From positions 162,914-226,913 of the forward strand of contig NZ_RZHG01000010.1 of the NCBI RefSeq assembly GCF_003989795.1: a stretch of DNA of 64,000 nucleotides, read 5' to 3'. Of this stretch, positions 45,068-56,400 are shown one piece after another; positions within the stretch are counted from its first letter, which is position 1; each line of letters opens with the position of its first letter. The notes beneath the pieces were generated by a model. That model was not told the origin of the DNA and made no database searches. It saw only the letters and a program-made list of their open reading frames with translations. This DNA is from Vreelandella andesensis (GTDB lineage Bacteria; Pseudomonadota; Gammaproteobacteria; Pseudomonadales; Halomonadaceae). The position numbers were made by a program, and so were the translations under genes.

Positions 45068-46833
45068 GGTTGGGTATCCTCGCCGTTATTACGGCCCCGT
45101 GCGCTGGGCTTTAGTGTGGTCACCCGTTTTGGGGTCACCGTGCGGGTTCCATCTGCCGTCATACGTGCAACGGGCGCGATGCTGGTGGGTGGCTTGATCG
45201 AGGAAATCTGGCCCTCTTTAAGCACCAATACCTTGTCGACGTTAGTTAGCAAGAGCGTCCGGTGGGTGATGATCATTGCGGTAGTGCCTTCCTGACGCAG
45301 TAGGGCTAAACAGTGGGCAAGCGATTGTTCACCTGCTTCGTCCAGATTGGCGTCAGGTTCGTCCAGCACAACCAGCACGGGCTGCCCGTATAGCGCCCGC
45401 GCTAAACCAATGCGCTGGCGTTGGCCAGCTGAGAGGGTATTACCTCCATGGGATAGCCAAGTGTCGTAGCCATTGGGTTGTTCTAGGATCATTTCGTGAA
45501 CGCCAGCTTTCTGTGCCGCATGCACTACTGCCTGAGGGTCCACCGCGTCAAAACGGGCAATGTTTTCCGAGATAGTGCCATCGAAGAGTTCGATGTCTTG
45601 AGGCAGGTAACCGATGTGAGGCCCCAGCGCCGAGCGATTCCACTGAGTAATATCAGCGCCGTCCAGGCGCACACAGCCAAACTGACTCGGCCAAATGCCG
45701 AGGGCAACACGTGCCAGGGTAGATTTACCGGAGGCACTGGCCCCCACGATGGCTAGGTGTTCACCCCTGGCTAGCGTCAGGTTGATATTGCGTAGGGTCG
45801 GTAGCTTCTGTCCGGGAGGTGCGGCTGTAACGCCTTCGAGTACGAGGCGGCCCTTGGGCTTGGGCAGCGGCATGCGCGGCTCTTCGGCAGCAATGGTATT
45901 AAGCAGTTCTTCAAGGCGTGCCCTGGCAGTGCGGGCTCCTGAGAACCCTTTCCAACCGTTGATCATTTGATCGATAGGTGCCAACGCACGTCCCATCAAG
46001 ATGGAGCCGGCAATCATCATCCCGGGGGTGAGATCGCCGGTGAGTACCAAATATGCCCCTAGCCCTAGAATTAGCGACTGGAACATCAGCCTGAGCACCT
46101 TAGAGGTATTGGTGATCATGCCGGCTCTATCGCTGGCTTTGGATTGCAATACCAAGTATTCACGATGCCGCGCGCTCCAGCGGCCCATGATATTGGGCAA
46201 CATACCCATGGCATGAAGCACTTCGGCGTTTCTGAGGTTGCTGTTGGCTAAATCTTGGGAAAGTACATGCTGGCTATTGGCGTCGTTCAATAGCGATTTG
46301 GTAATGGCTTCGTTAATGATGGCCAGCGTCGCCAAAATGATGCCGGCTCCCAGGGCGAAAAGCCCGAACCAAGGGTGGAACATTGCTAGAACGGCGATAT
46401 AGATCGGCACCCAAGGCGCATCAAAAAATGCAAACAGGCCGTTACCGGAAAGGAATTGCCGCAGTGTGGTCAGGTCATTTAGCGGCTGAGCCGAAGGCCT
46501 ACCAGGCATTATCAACGAGCGTTTAAACATGGCGGAATAGAGGCGCTGGCTGATAAGTACATCGAGTCGGTTACCGATCCGCACAAGAATACGCGAACGC
46601 AGAAGCTCCAGCCCCCCCATCACCAAAAACAGGAATATTACCAACAGGGTTAGCATCAGCAGTGTTTCCTGGCTGCGTGTGGTGATAACCCGATCGTAGA
46701 CCTGCAGCATATATAGCGGCGGAGCCAGCATCAGCAAATTAATAAAAAAACTGAATATTCCTACGTAGATAAAACTTTGCCTGCTGGTATTGAGCACCTT
46801 CTTTAAGTCAGAACCTTCATGTGAAACCGCCAT
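45064..46833 (-). CDS. Type I secretion ABC exporter (PrtD/AprD-like)
   Basis: Inner-membrane ATPase driving one-step export of an unfolded substrate. The 589 residues comprise six membrane helices (about 25-300), then the nucleotide-binding domain with Walker A GASASGKST, signature LSAGQRQRIGLAR and Walker B VLVVLDEPDANLD. There is no N-terminal C39 peptidase or peptidase-like domain, which places it with PrtD/AprD/HasD exporters rather than HlyB or LapB types. ATG 46833 has AGGAG 7 nt upstream. It is divergent from the giant gene at 47426, its probable substrate. Confidence 0.93.
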   Translation of the reverse strand: MAVSHEGSDLKKVLNTSRQSFIYVGIFSFFINLLMLAPPLYMLQVYDRVITTRSQETLLMLTLLVIFLFLVMGGLELLRSRILVRIGNRLDVLISQRLYSAMFKRSLIMPGRPSAQPLNDLTTLRQFLSGNGLFAFFDAPWVPIYIAVLAMFHPWFGLFALGAGIILATLAIINEAITKSLLNDANSQHVLSQDLANSNLRNAEVLHAMGMLPNIMGRWSARHREYLVLQSKASDRAGMITNTSKVLRLMFQSLILGLGAYLVLTGDLTPGMMIAGSILMGRALAPIDQMINGWKGFSGARTARARLEELLNTIAAEEPRMPLPKPKGRLVLEGVTAAPPGQKLPTLRNINLTLARGEHLAIVGASASGKSTLARVALGIWPSQFGCVRLDGADITQWNRSALGPHIGYLPQDIELFDGTISENIARFDAVDPQAVVHAAQKAGVHEMILEQPNGYDTWLSHGGNTLSAGQRQRIGLARALYGQPVLVVLDEPDANLDEAGEQSLAHCLALLRQEGTTAMIITHRTLLLTNVDKVLVLKEGQISSIKPPTSIAPVARMTADGTRTVTPKRVTTLKPSARGRNNGEDTQP

Positions 46834-47425
46834 AGCCAAGCTCCTGGGTATTTTTCGATTATTGGTACGTTTCGCATCCGTAAGGAAATTCTGACCCTGA
46901 CAGAGACGAGAGCCGGCCTGAGGCGCTTAATCGCCTTGCCTGTTTGTATGTTAATTGTAAGTGAATTGTTTTTTAACGTATCAGAATTTATTTGAATTCA
47001 CGTTGTTAATTTTTTAGTTTTTTTTGTTTTGGTATGTCATCCCGAATTCGTTATGCATCAAATTTTATCGTGAGCTATCGCGGTTATTTTTGTACTCAAA
47101 TCTATTTATTTTGAGCGTCGGTTTTAGCTGAATTTCTGTTACTAGCTTGGATGGTTGGAAAGTTAAATTATTGATTATATTGTATTAATTTAAAAACAGG
47201 TGGTAACACTTAGTATCAATTGGATACAAATTTACTTAAATTAACCCAGCTTGCCACCTCAAAAAGCCCGGTTAGACTCTCAAATAGTCAGCCTAATTGC
47301 ACCTTGTAGGGAAGGCGTCATCAATGCCAAAGGCTGATAGTGAGATTAAAAAAAAGAGAGTGATTCCTGTTACATGCACCTCGTGGTGCGTTTAAAAACA
47401 TCTAATTAAAACCGTGGGGTGGAGC
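46834..47425. promoter_or_regulatory. AT-rich divergent control region between exporter and giant gene
   Basis: About 590 noncoding bases, clearly AT-richer than the flanking genes. It holds long T/A tracts around 46965-47035 and 47165-47240, an interrupted dyad AACGT...ACGTT near 46975-47008, and a hairpin GCACC-TCGT-GGTGC at 47376-47389 close to the giant gene start. No clear -35/-10 pair or known operator was recognised. Its AT-richness suggests silencing by an H-NS-like protein (inference). Confidence 0.6.
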
Positions 47426-50400
47426 ATGTATTCAATGTCGTTTTTTTCTGGCAAAGCAAAGTCTTTTCTGGGTTCCGTTCATGAAGGAGATCGTTGGGCT
47501 AGTGATACCTTCAGTGACAATTATTTACAGGTAGTGCCGCAACCTTCTCCCTGGGAGTCATCCATCAAATACCTAAGGATGTCTTGGGAAGATGCACGCA
47601 ATGAAACCTCGGTCTTCGAAAGCGTTGAGCGCCCCTTTGTTTTCGAAAATCTACCTACGCCTGCCTTGGGAAGTCTAAAGATTCGACTGGAAGCTTTGGA
47701 TGAGCGTGGTCGCGTGTTACCCGAATCGGACATGAGCATTGACCTCGATGTGATTCCCGAAAGCGATGGCGCTACAACAGCTTCCGAGCCGCTAGAAGAG
47801 CTCCTTTTTGAACCGGTAAGCAGTGCCGCACTCACATCGCTTGGGACGGAAGAACCGGATCTCCCTCAGAGCGACGACAGCCCGTTTATGGCTCTGACCG
47901 TAACATCCGCTACCTTCACATCCCTGCGCATACAGGCCGAGGATACGGATGCAAGCGATGGTGCCTCGGCGGCTATTTTGGGTTCTGGTATTAACGTAGT
48001 GGATGACCCCGCCCAACCGAATACCGTGAATGCCGACGGAGGGGCGTACGTTGATTATGGTGACAGTGTTAACAGTGGGGAGACGCTGACGTTCACGTTT
48101 AGCGTTCCGGAAACGGGGGAGTACGACCTTGCATTGGGTTATGCGCTGAATCAGAACGACGATGGCTCAGATAGCAACCGTCCCTTGCGGCTGGACGTCA
48201 ACGGCGAACTGGTTGATCGCATGTTTGATCTGCCGAGCACGACCCCAAGTGATTCCACTGATTTCAACGAGTTTGGCGAGCGGACCATTCGTGTGCAGCT
48301 TGAGGCGGGTGAGAACACGGTTACCTTCTCGTCCAATGGCGCCGGTGGTCCCAGCGTCGATTATCTGGAAGTGCGCGCCCCCGATCCTGACGTTTATGTG
48401 ATTCAGGGCGAGGAACTTGCGCTCGAGCCAGCTATCGACAATAAAAATGGCGCCACTAATCGGGTGGTTACCCTCGACAATATCACTGACTTTACTAACG
48501 GCACTGAGATCTTCCGGGTAGGCGCCGAAGGCGCAAGCTATCTTGACTGGGCATTCGGCAACGCCAGCGCCCACGGCGAGTTCACCCTGGACGTAGCCAC
48601 TGCCGGCACCTACAGCGTTACCGTGACCTACGCATCAAGCTCTGAACGTCCTTTAGACCTGTCCTTGGTTGAAGGAAGTGAGCTCACCACGCTTGGGACC
48701 TTCGACTTTGCAACGACAATCGCGCCTGTTTACTACCCAGACGACGTCAGCGATGTACCCGCCGCCAATTTACCTAGCGGCCCAAGTCAATGGGAAGGCT
48801 GGTCCACCGAGACGATGGAAATCACACTGGCCGCGGGTACCAATACCCTGCGCCTGGGCGGTTACAGCAATGGTCCTAATATTGACAAGATTGAGGTGTC
48901 GCTGTTGAGTGCTGATCCAGTTGATCCGTCGCAGCCAACGATCGATGCCATTGTCGTTCAGGCCGAAAATGCTGAGTTAGCTGCCAGCAATGATGCAGGC
49001 ACTTTGGTACGCGACGCCGAAAACCCCGAGACCAGTGCAGGCTTCCAAGGCCTGCGTCCCGACTACTCTGGTACCGGCTATGTCGACTTCGGCAGTGCCC
49101 CAGGTGACAGCCTGACGTTTACTGTCAATGTGGCCGAGGCAGGTGAATATGATCTCAACTTCCGTTACGCCAGTAACGGTTCCCGCCCGCTGGATTTGAC
49201 GGTAAACGGCAATGCGGCAAGCCTGCTGGCTTTCGATACCACCGATCCTGATGGCAACGGCCTCGAGGAAGGCTTCGACAACTGGGGCTATCAAACACTG
49301 ACAACGGCGCTGGCTGTAGGGGATAACACCATCACGCTAAGCATCCCGGCGGGAGCCAACAGAGGCCCTAACATCGATCGCCTGGAAGTGACCACCGCGG
49401 GCACTGGCCCGGTAGGTGATGTGCAAGCGGATGCGGATGCCACGCCGCTGGTCTTCAGCGCAGACAGCACCATGATCGATGGCACGAACGTCAATGAAGC
49501 TGGTTTCAGCGTGACCGGACTCGATGACGATATTGTCTCCGTAGGGGTGAGCTTTGATGGTGGTGTTACCGTTGAAGAGGTCACGCCAAATTCGGATGGC
49601 AGCTTTGTGTTGGATTTATCTGGTCAAGACGATGGCGATCTTTCAGCTACCTTGATTGCCATGGACGCTTTTGGCAACCGCGCAGAGCAGACATTGGATC
49701 TCACCCTCGATACCACTGTCGATGAGACCGGTCCGGTGGCGCTTGATATTACCTTCGATGACGCTACCATCACGCCTTATAACGAAACCCAGGACAATCC
49801 GGCAAGCGGCACTGGCGCTGCGGTAGAAGACGATGGCGCCACGCTCACGTTGAACGATAACGTCTGGAAGCGGGCCGATCTGCCGAGCAGCTACACCATC
49901 ACCGGGGATACTCTGCTAACGCTGGATCTGGCTATCTCAAGTTCGCCGGAGCCAGAAATTGTTGCCATCGGCTTCGATGCCGATTCCAACCCGTTTAACG
50001 GCGGAGACAGCCTCTACCAATTGGGTGGTACCCAAACTCAAGGCGGGTTTATTGACCTGCGTGGTCAGGGTGTCGATAACGGTGATGGCACCTTCCGCTT
50101 TACCATCGACCTGTCGGCGCATGCGGGCACGACCCTCGATTCACTGGTATACATCAATGACGATGACTTAGGTGAAAAGGGCAGCGCGAGCTTTAGCGCC
50201 GTAAGCCTATCGGAAAACGAAGTAGACGACACCGATACCAACAGCGCACCGCGCGTGGTAGGCGGCGGTATCGCTGACCTTAGTCTTGATGAAGGTTCGA
50301 ATATCGAAGTTGACTTGCCCTTTGTCGATGATGATGGCGACACGCTCAGCTTCAGTGTTGACATAACCGACAGCGACGGCCAGCCGGTAACGGTCGCTGG

Positions 50401-53400
50401 CCTGAGCGTTGAAGGCCAGGTGCTGTCCGGTAACCTCGGTGGCCTAGCGCCGGGCAACTACACTGTATCGGTGACCGCCGATGACGGCACTGCCAGTACC
50501 TCGACCGAGTTCGCGCTAACCGTCGAGAATATTAACGGGGCACCCGTGGCGGAGCCTGCTGCACTTGAGCCGTACTTTGGCGAAGTAGGTGAGAGCTTCA
50601 TCCAGATCCCCCTTGCCGATTTTGCTTCTCTGTTTTCCGATCCCGACGGCGACAGCCTAACGCTATCCGCCGAGGATTTGCCTGCGGGTCTTGACGTGGT
50701 GGACGGCATTATTCAGGGCATCCCTAGCCAAGGGGGCGCTTTCGATGTGGTCATTCGAGCCACCGATCCGGACGGTCTGTCGGCGACCCTGGCGCTGAGC
50801 TTCGTCATCGAAGGCACTCAGATCGGCGATTCCATCACCATTGAGGCGGAAAACTTCACTGATCTCAATGCTGATAACTTAATCGTGACCGGTAACGCGT
50901 TCGCATCTAACGAACAGCTTATTCGACTCACCAGCAATACACCTGCCACTATCGGTACCGATTTATTAGCCGGTGGCGTGGAGCCCGGCTGGTATACCGC
51001 GCGCCTGTATGTGTTCGACGAAACAGATGGGGAGGGCGAATTAACCCTGACCATTGGCGATACCACCCTCCAGGCACGCAACGCCGCAAGCGATACGCTG
51101 AGTTCCGCTGTCGTGCTTAGCGACGACTTCGGCACCATTGTGGGCAGCGGCCCGCGTGGCAACGCTGGTCAGAGTGGTAACCGCAAGGAAATTGTCTTCG
51201 AAACGCCCTTCGAGGTCACCGCTGGCGACCTGGCGAGCCTTGAGCTTCGCGGTGCGGGTGGCGAATTGATGCGCATCGACTCCCTAGTGCTTGACCGCAT
51301 TGAAGAGCCGACCAACGCCGCGCCGACACTTGAGGGGTTGGCGGCCGATGTTAGCGTTGACGAGAACAGCGCGACCGTGGCAAGCCTGATCGTCGACGAC
51401 GCCGATGGTGATAGTCTCACCGTGACCCTTTCCGGTGCCGATGCTGCACTGTTTATCTACGATGAGATGAGCGGTGAGCTCGCGTTCATTAATCCGCCGG
51501 ATGCAGAGTTGGCCGCCGACAGCGATGAAGACGGTGTCTACGAATTGACCGTGACCGTATCCGACGGAAAAGACAGTGTCTCCCAGAACACCTTGATCAC
51601 CGTGAAGGATCTTAACGAGCGTCTCGTTATTAACCAAACTGTCTTCTCGGTCGACGAAAACCTGACCGAAATTGGCGCGATTCCCATCGTTGACGAGGAT
51701 GGTGTTACAACGGGTCTCAATGCGCCAATGTTCGCCATCACCGGTGGCGTCGACGCGCCACTATTTACTATCAACGAGACTACCGGCGTGCTGAGTTTTA
51801 CCAGTGCCCGGGACTTCGAGTTGCCGGTGGATGATGACGAAGATGGCGTTTATGAAGTGGAGGTAACTGTCACTGATGGGGATCTTAGCGATGTCCAGAC
51901 CTTGGCCGTTACCGTCAATGACGTCGATGAGACAGCCTTCTCACCGATCAGCCTGCAAGCAGAAGACGGCGTACTTACCATCCTCGACGACGGCAGCAAT
52001 GCCAACGTCACCACCGTTCGCGATGCTAATAACCCGGAGACAGGAAGCGGCTTCAGCGGGTTGCGCCCGGATTATTCGGGCACCGGTTACGTTGATTTCG
52101 GCGATACTGCCGGCGATGCCATCACGTTTGCGTTTACAGTGCCGGAAGCGGGCAGCTACGATCTGAATGTTCGCTACGCCAGCAATACTACGCGGCCCCT
52201 GAACCTAAGCGTCAACGGCGGTGATGCCACTGAACTGCCGTTCGCCAGCACCGACCCCGATGGTAGCGGCGTCGAAGAGGGATTCAATCACTGGTTGTTC
52301 GAGACGGTTACTGTCACCCTCGAGGCAGGAGATAACACGCTCTCGCTGGCGATTCCTCCGGGCGCCAACACTGGCCCCAACATTGATCGAATCGAAATCA
52401 CCGAGGCAGGTAGCGGGCCGATTACCGAAGACACCTCGGCTGATGAGGATGGCAATTTAACCCTGACCGCCGCCGATGACATGCTGGACGCCGGGCAGCT
52501 CGCTACCGCGATGTTCAACATCGCGGGTGCGGATGATGACATCGTTACCTATGAAATCAGCCTCGATGGTGGTACCACTCGCACACTAGTGACGCCGGAT
52601 ATCAATGGCGATATCGCGGTGGATCTTACCGGCCAGAGCGGCGATGTCAGCGTGACGTTGATCGTCACCGATGCTGTCGGTAACGAGGCCCAGGCCAGTG
52701 ATAGCGTGACCATTGATGAAGGCGATACGGGCCCGGCGCCGTTCTCCTTCGTAATCGAGGGAGAAGCCCTGACGCTGTTTGATACCGACAACGTGGGCGA
52801 CACCCTGGATACTCAGGTGCGCGACGCGAACAATCCCGAGACCAACATCAGTGCTGGAGCAGATGGCTTATGGGATGGCTATTCAGGCACCGGCTATCTG
52901 GACATGGGGGGTGATACCGGTGACGCCGCCGCTTTTGACGTCGAGGTTGATGAGGCAGGTACCTACACCCTGACGGTTCGCTATGCCAATGCTGGCGGCA
53001 ACGGCGCCGATCGGCCGATGGATATCCTGGTTGGCGGGGAATCTCAGGGCAGCCTCGACTTTGCCTCGACCGGTGTCGACGCAGCCGGATGGGAGAACTG
53101 GACTGAGACCACCATCGAGGTCGACCTTGAGGCAGGCAGCAACACCATTCGCCTGGAGAACCTGAACGGGAACGGCCCCAACATCGATCGTCTCAGTGTG
53201 AGTCGAGGCGGTATCGAGCCGCCAGATGTTATCGAGCCGGGCGAACGTTTCTCGGTCAAGATCAATTTCGAACCCGAGGGATTTGCAACGCCGGAGGGCT
53301 ATATTGCCGATAACGGCAAGGCGTTTGGCGCTCAGTCGGTGACCATCGACGGCCAGACCTACCAGTACGGTTGGGTGACGGAAGCGTCGATTTACGACGA

Positions 53401-56400
53401 TGAACCCGGCACAACGCCGCTGGATATTTCGAGTTTGACCAGCGTGGCGGTTAACGACCGAACCGACGATATCGCCGGACTCGACCCACGCCAGGGCACC
53501 TACGCCCACTTCGACCAGCCCGCCGCCAACTACGTGCGCGCAGGTTGGGAAATGGAGCTGGATGACGGCTACTACGAGGTGACCATTGCCATCGGTGACA
53601 CTTCTGGCCCCTACGATAGCGTCAATGCCATTAATGCCGAGGGCGAGGCGTTCAATGACGTCTTCACTCCGTTCCGGCCCGATGATTTTCCGGAGGACAA
53701 CAATCCTGCTAACGACACCCAAGGCTTCCGTTCGGACCTGGTGACTCGCGTGGTGCAAGTCACCGACGGTCGTCTGACGCTCGACTCTCTCGGGCTCGGT
53801 GATAATACCGAGATCCAGTACATCGAGATCCAGTCGCTGCCCGACCTGACGCCGGATGACGATCGCGAAGCGCCTGAGGACTATGCTCTTTTCAATGACC
53901 CCAGGGCCATTGCCGGTGTCGGTGCAAATGTGATCCGAGTAGAACTCGACCCGCAAGATGGCAGCGTGCCGGTGAATGTCGATCCTGGTTCGGACATCTT
54001 CGTGGGTATTTCTGTGGTCGACGGACGTGGTGGCGCTTTACTAGAAAGTCTTGATGATGGGTCCGTGCGGCTGTTTGAGACCGTCACCGGCGAGGAAGTT
54101 AGCCTTAACGTCAACACCACTGGCGGCTTCGATTCCCTGACTATCTCGCCAAGCAGCATGCTCAAGGAGCATACCAGCTATACCCTGGTGATCGACGGCT
54201 TCCAGGATCGCGGCGAAAACGACAATCCCGATGCACCGACCCGGCTGTTCCAGAAATTCACCAACACCTTCGTTACCGGCGAGGCGCAAGAAGTCGTGCC
54301 TCGGGAAGTGGCCTTCAGCCATACAGTTGAATTGAACGGTGCCGATGACAACGCCTTCCAGTTCACCTCGCTGGAAATCTCGCCAGACGGCGCCAAGATG
54401 TACATCTCCAACATGCTGGGTCAAATCAAGCGTTACGATATCGATCCGCAAACCGGGGCGCTGTCCGACGAGCAGGTTCTGTCGTTAGATATCTTCCAGG
54501 GCGATTCGAGCGGTCCTCGGGGCATCATTGGCTTGGTCTTCGACCCCACCGATCCCAATGTTCTGTGGATCACCGATAACTACCCGATTCCGCTCACTGG
54601 CAAGGACGATGGCGTACCCGACTTCAGTGGACGTATTCTGAAGATCACACTGGATGAGGGCGAGGCCTTTGGCGCAACCGCCGAGCCTTATATCATCGGC
54701 TTGCCGCGCTCGAGTGGCGACCATGTCACCAACAGTCTGGAATTCCGGGCCAATCCGGAATACGACGCCGCAATCAACCCGGATGTGCCGACGCATCTCC
54801 TGTACCTGGTCCAAGGCTCCAATTCAGCGATGGGCGCACCGGATAGCGCTTGGGGTAACCGCCCTGAGCGTCTACTCAACGCCACCGTCATGGAAATCGA
54901 TCCGACGCGTGACGCACCGGCGGGCGGCTTTGATGTGACCACCGAACCCTTGCCCGATGATGGTTTCAACCGCCGTTTTACCGACGATGACGGGGAGAAT
55001 TTCAAGGCCGACCCGATTGCCATGGGCAACGACCGCTTCCTGGTGTTCGCGCCCAACGGTACCGCGACGGTCGAGAATTCCAACGGCGATGTGATCGAGA
55101 GTTACTACGACCCCTTCGCGGAAGACGCCGTGGTTAAGATATTCGCCACCGGCATCCGCAATGCCTACGACTTAGTCTGGCACTCCGATGGCAATCTCTA
55201 CGTACCGACCAATGGCTCGGCAGCAGGCGGCAACGTACCGGACGACCCCTCGACGCCTGAAAACGAGTACCAGAGCAACGTCGAAAAACAGGACGACTAC
55301 TTGTTCACGGTCGAAAAGGGCGGTTATTACGGTCACCCCAACCCCCTGCGCGATGAGTTCATTCTCAATGGTGGTAACCCGACCTCGGGCAGCGATCCCA
55401 ACCAGGTGAACAAGTACCCTGTCGGTCAGCAGCCCGACCCCAACTATGACATAGACGGCGTCTACTCACTGGGTGAAAACCGCTCTCCCAACGGCGTGAT
55501 CGAATACACCAATGGCGTATTCGGCGGTAACCTTCAGGGTAGCGTGCTGTTTACCGAGTATTCCGGCGGCGACGACATTCGCTCCATTACCTTTGACGCC
55601 AGCGGCAACATTATCGGTGACGAAGTACTGCGAGATATCAATGGCAACGTCATCACCTATATCGACCCGCTGGATATCATCGAGAACCCGGCTACCGGTC
55701 AACTCTACCTGCTGACGCTTAACCGCAACAATGGCCAGAGCCAGATAGTGCGCCTGGACCCGGCACCCGGCGGTGTGATTGATCCGGTTGATCCGGTTGA
55801 TCCTCAAGATCCTATCAATGGCCTAGTATCGTTGCTAACTATCCAGGCTGAGGACAACACACCTAATGACGGCACTTCCGTGACGATTGCTGAAGGCAGC
55901 GGCGCACAGATACAGATTCGCACCAGCGACAACCCCGAGCCGAATCCCAGCCTGGCGACAGGACTGCGTCCCGGGGCTTACGGCCTCGACGGCAATACCG
56001 ACGACAGCGATGGGGTGCTTGGGGGCTATGCGGACTTCGGCAGCACCAACGCTGACTTCTTAACCTTCAATTTCGAGCTTTCCGCAACGGAGGCAGGAGA
56101 ATCGGTACTGCGGGTGCGTTATGCCAACGGAGGAAGTGGCGATCGACCGCTGGAAGTATTCGTCAATAATATCAGCGTTGGTACCCTAAGCTTCAGCCCG
56201 CCGGCAGGGCTTACCGGCGATGCTGCCTGGGCCGAGTGGATGACACTGGATATTTCCGCTGAATTGGCGTCCGGACTCAATACCGTGCGCTTCCAGGCTA
56301 TCAACAATACGGGGCCGAACATTGATCAGCTGGAAGTGCTGCAGGCACCCCAGGACGCAACCCCTGGCTACGTGGAATACGAGGCGGAAGGTGCCGTGCT

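Noticed and set aside
45064..46833. Bacteriocin-type exporter with C39 peptidase
   Set aside because: The N-terminus goes straight into the first membrane helix; there is no Cys-protease or peptidase-like domain.
52883..53956. Long minus-strand open frame (357 codons) inside the giant gene
   Set aside because: It is antisense to clear CBM and malectin-like domains, has no ribosome-binding site and its composition (alternating Val/Arg/Gly) is typical of an antisense shadow of GC-rich codons.
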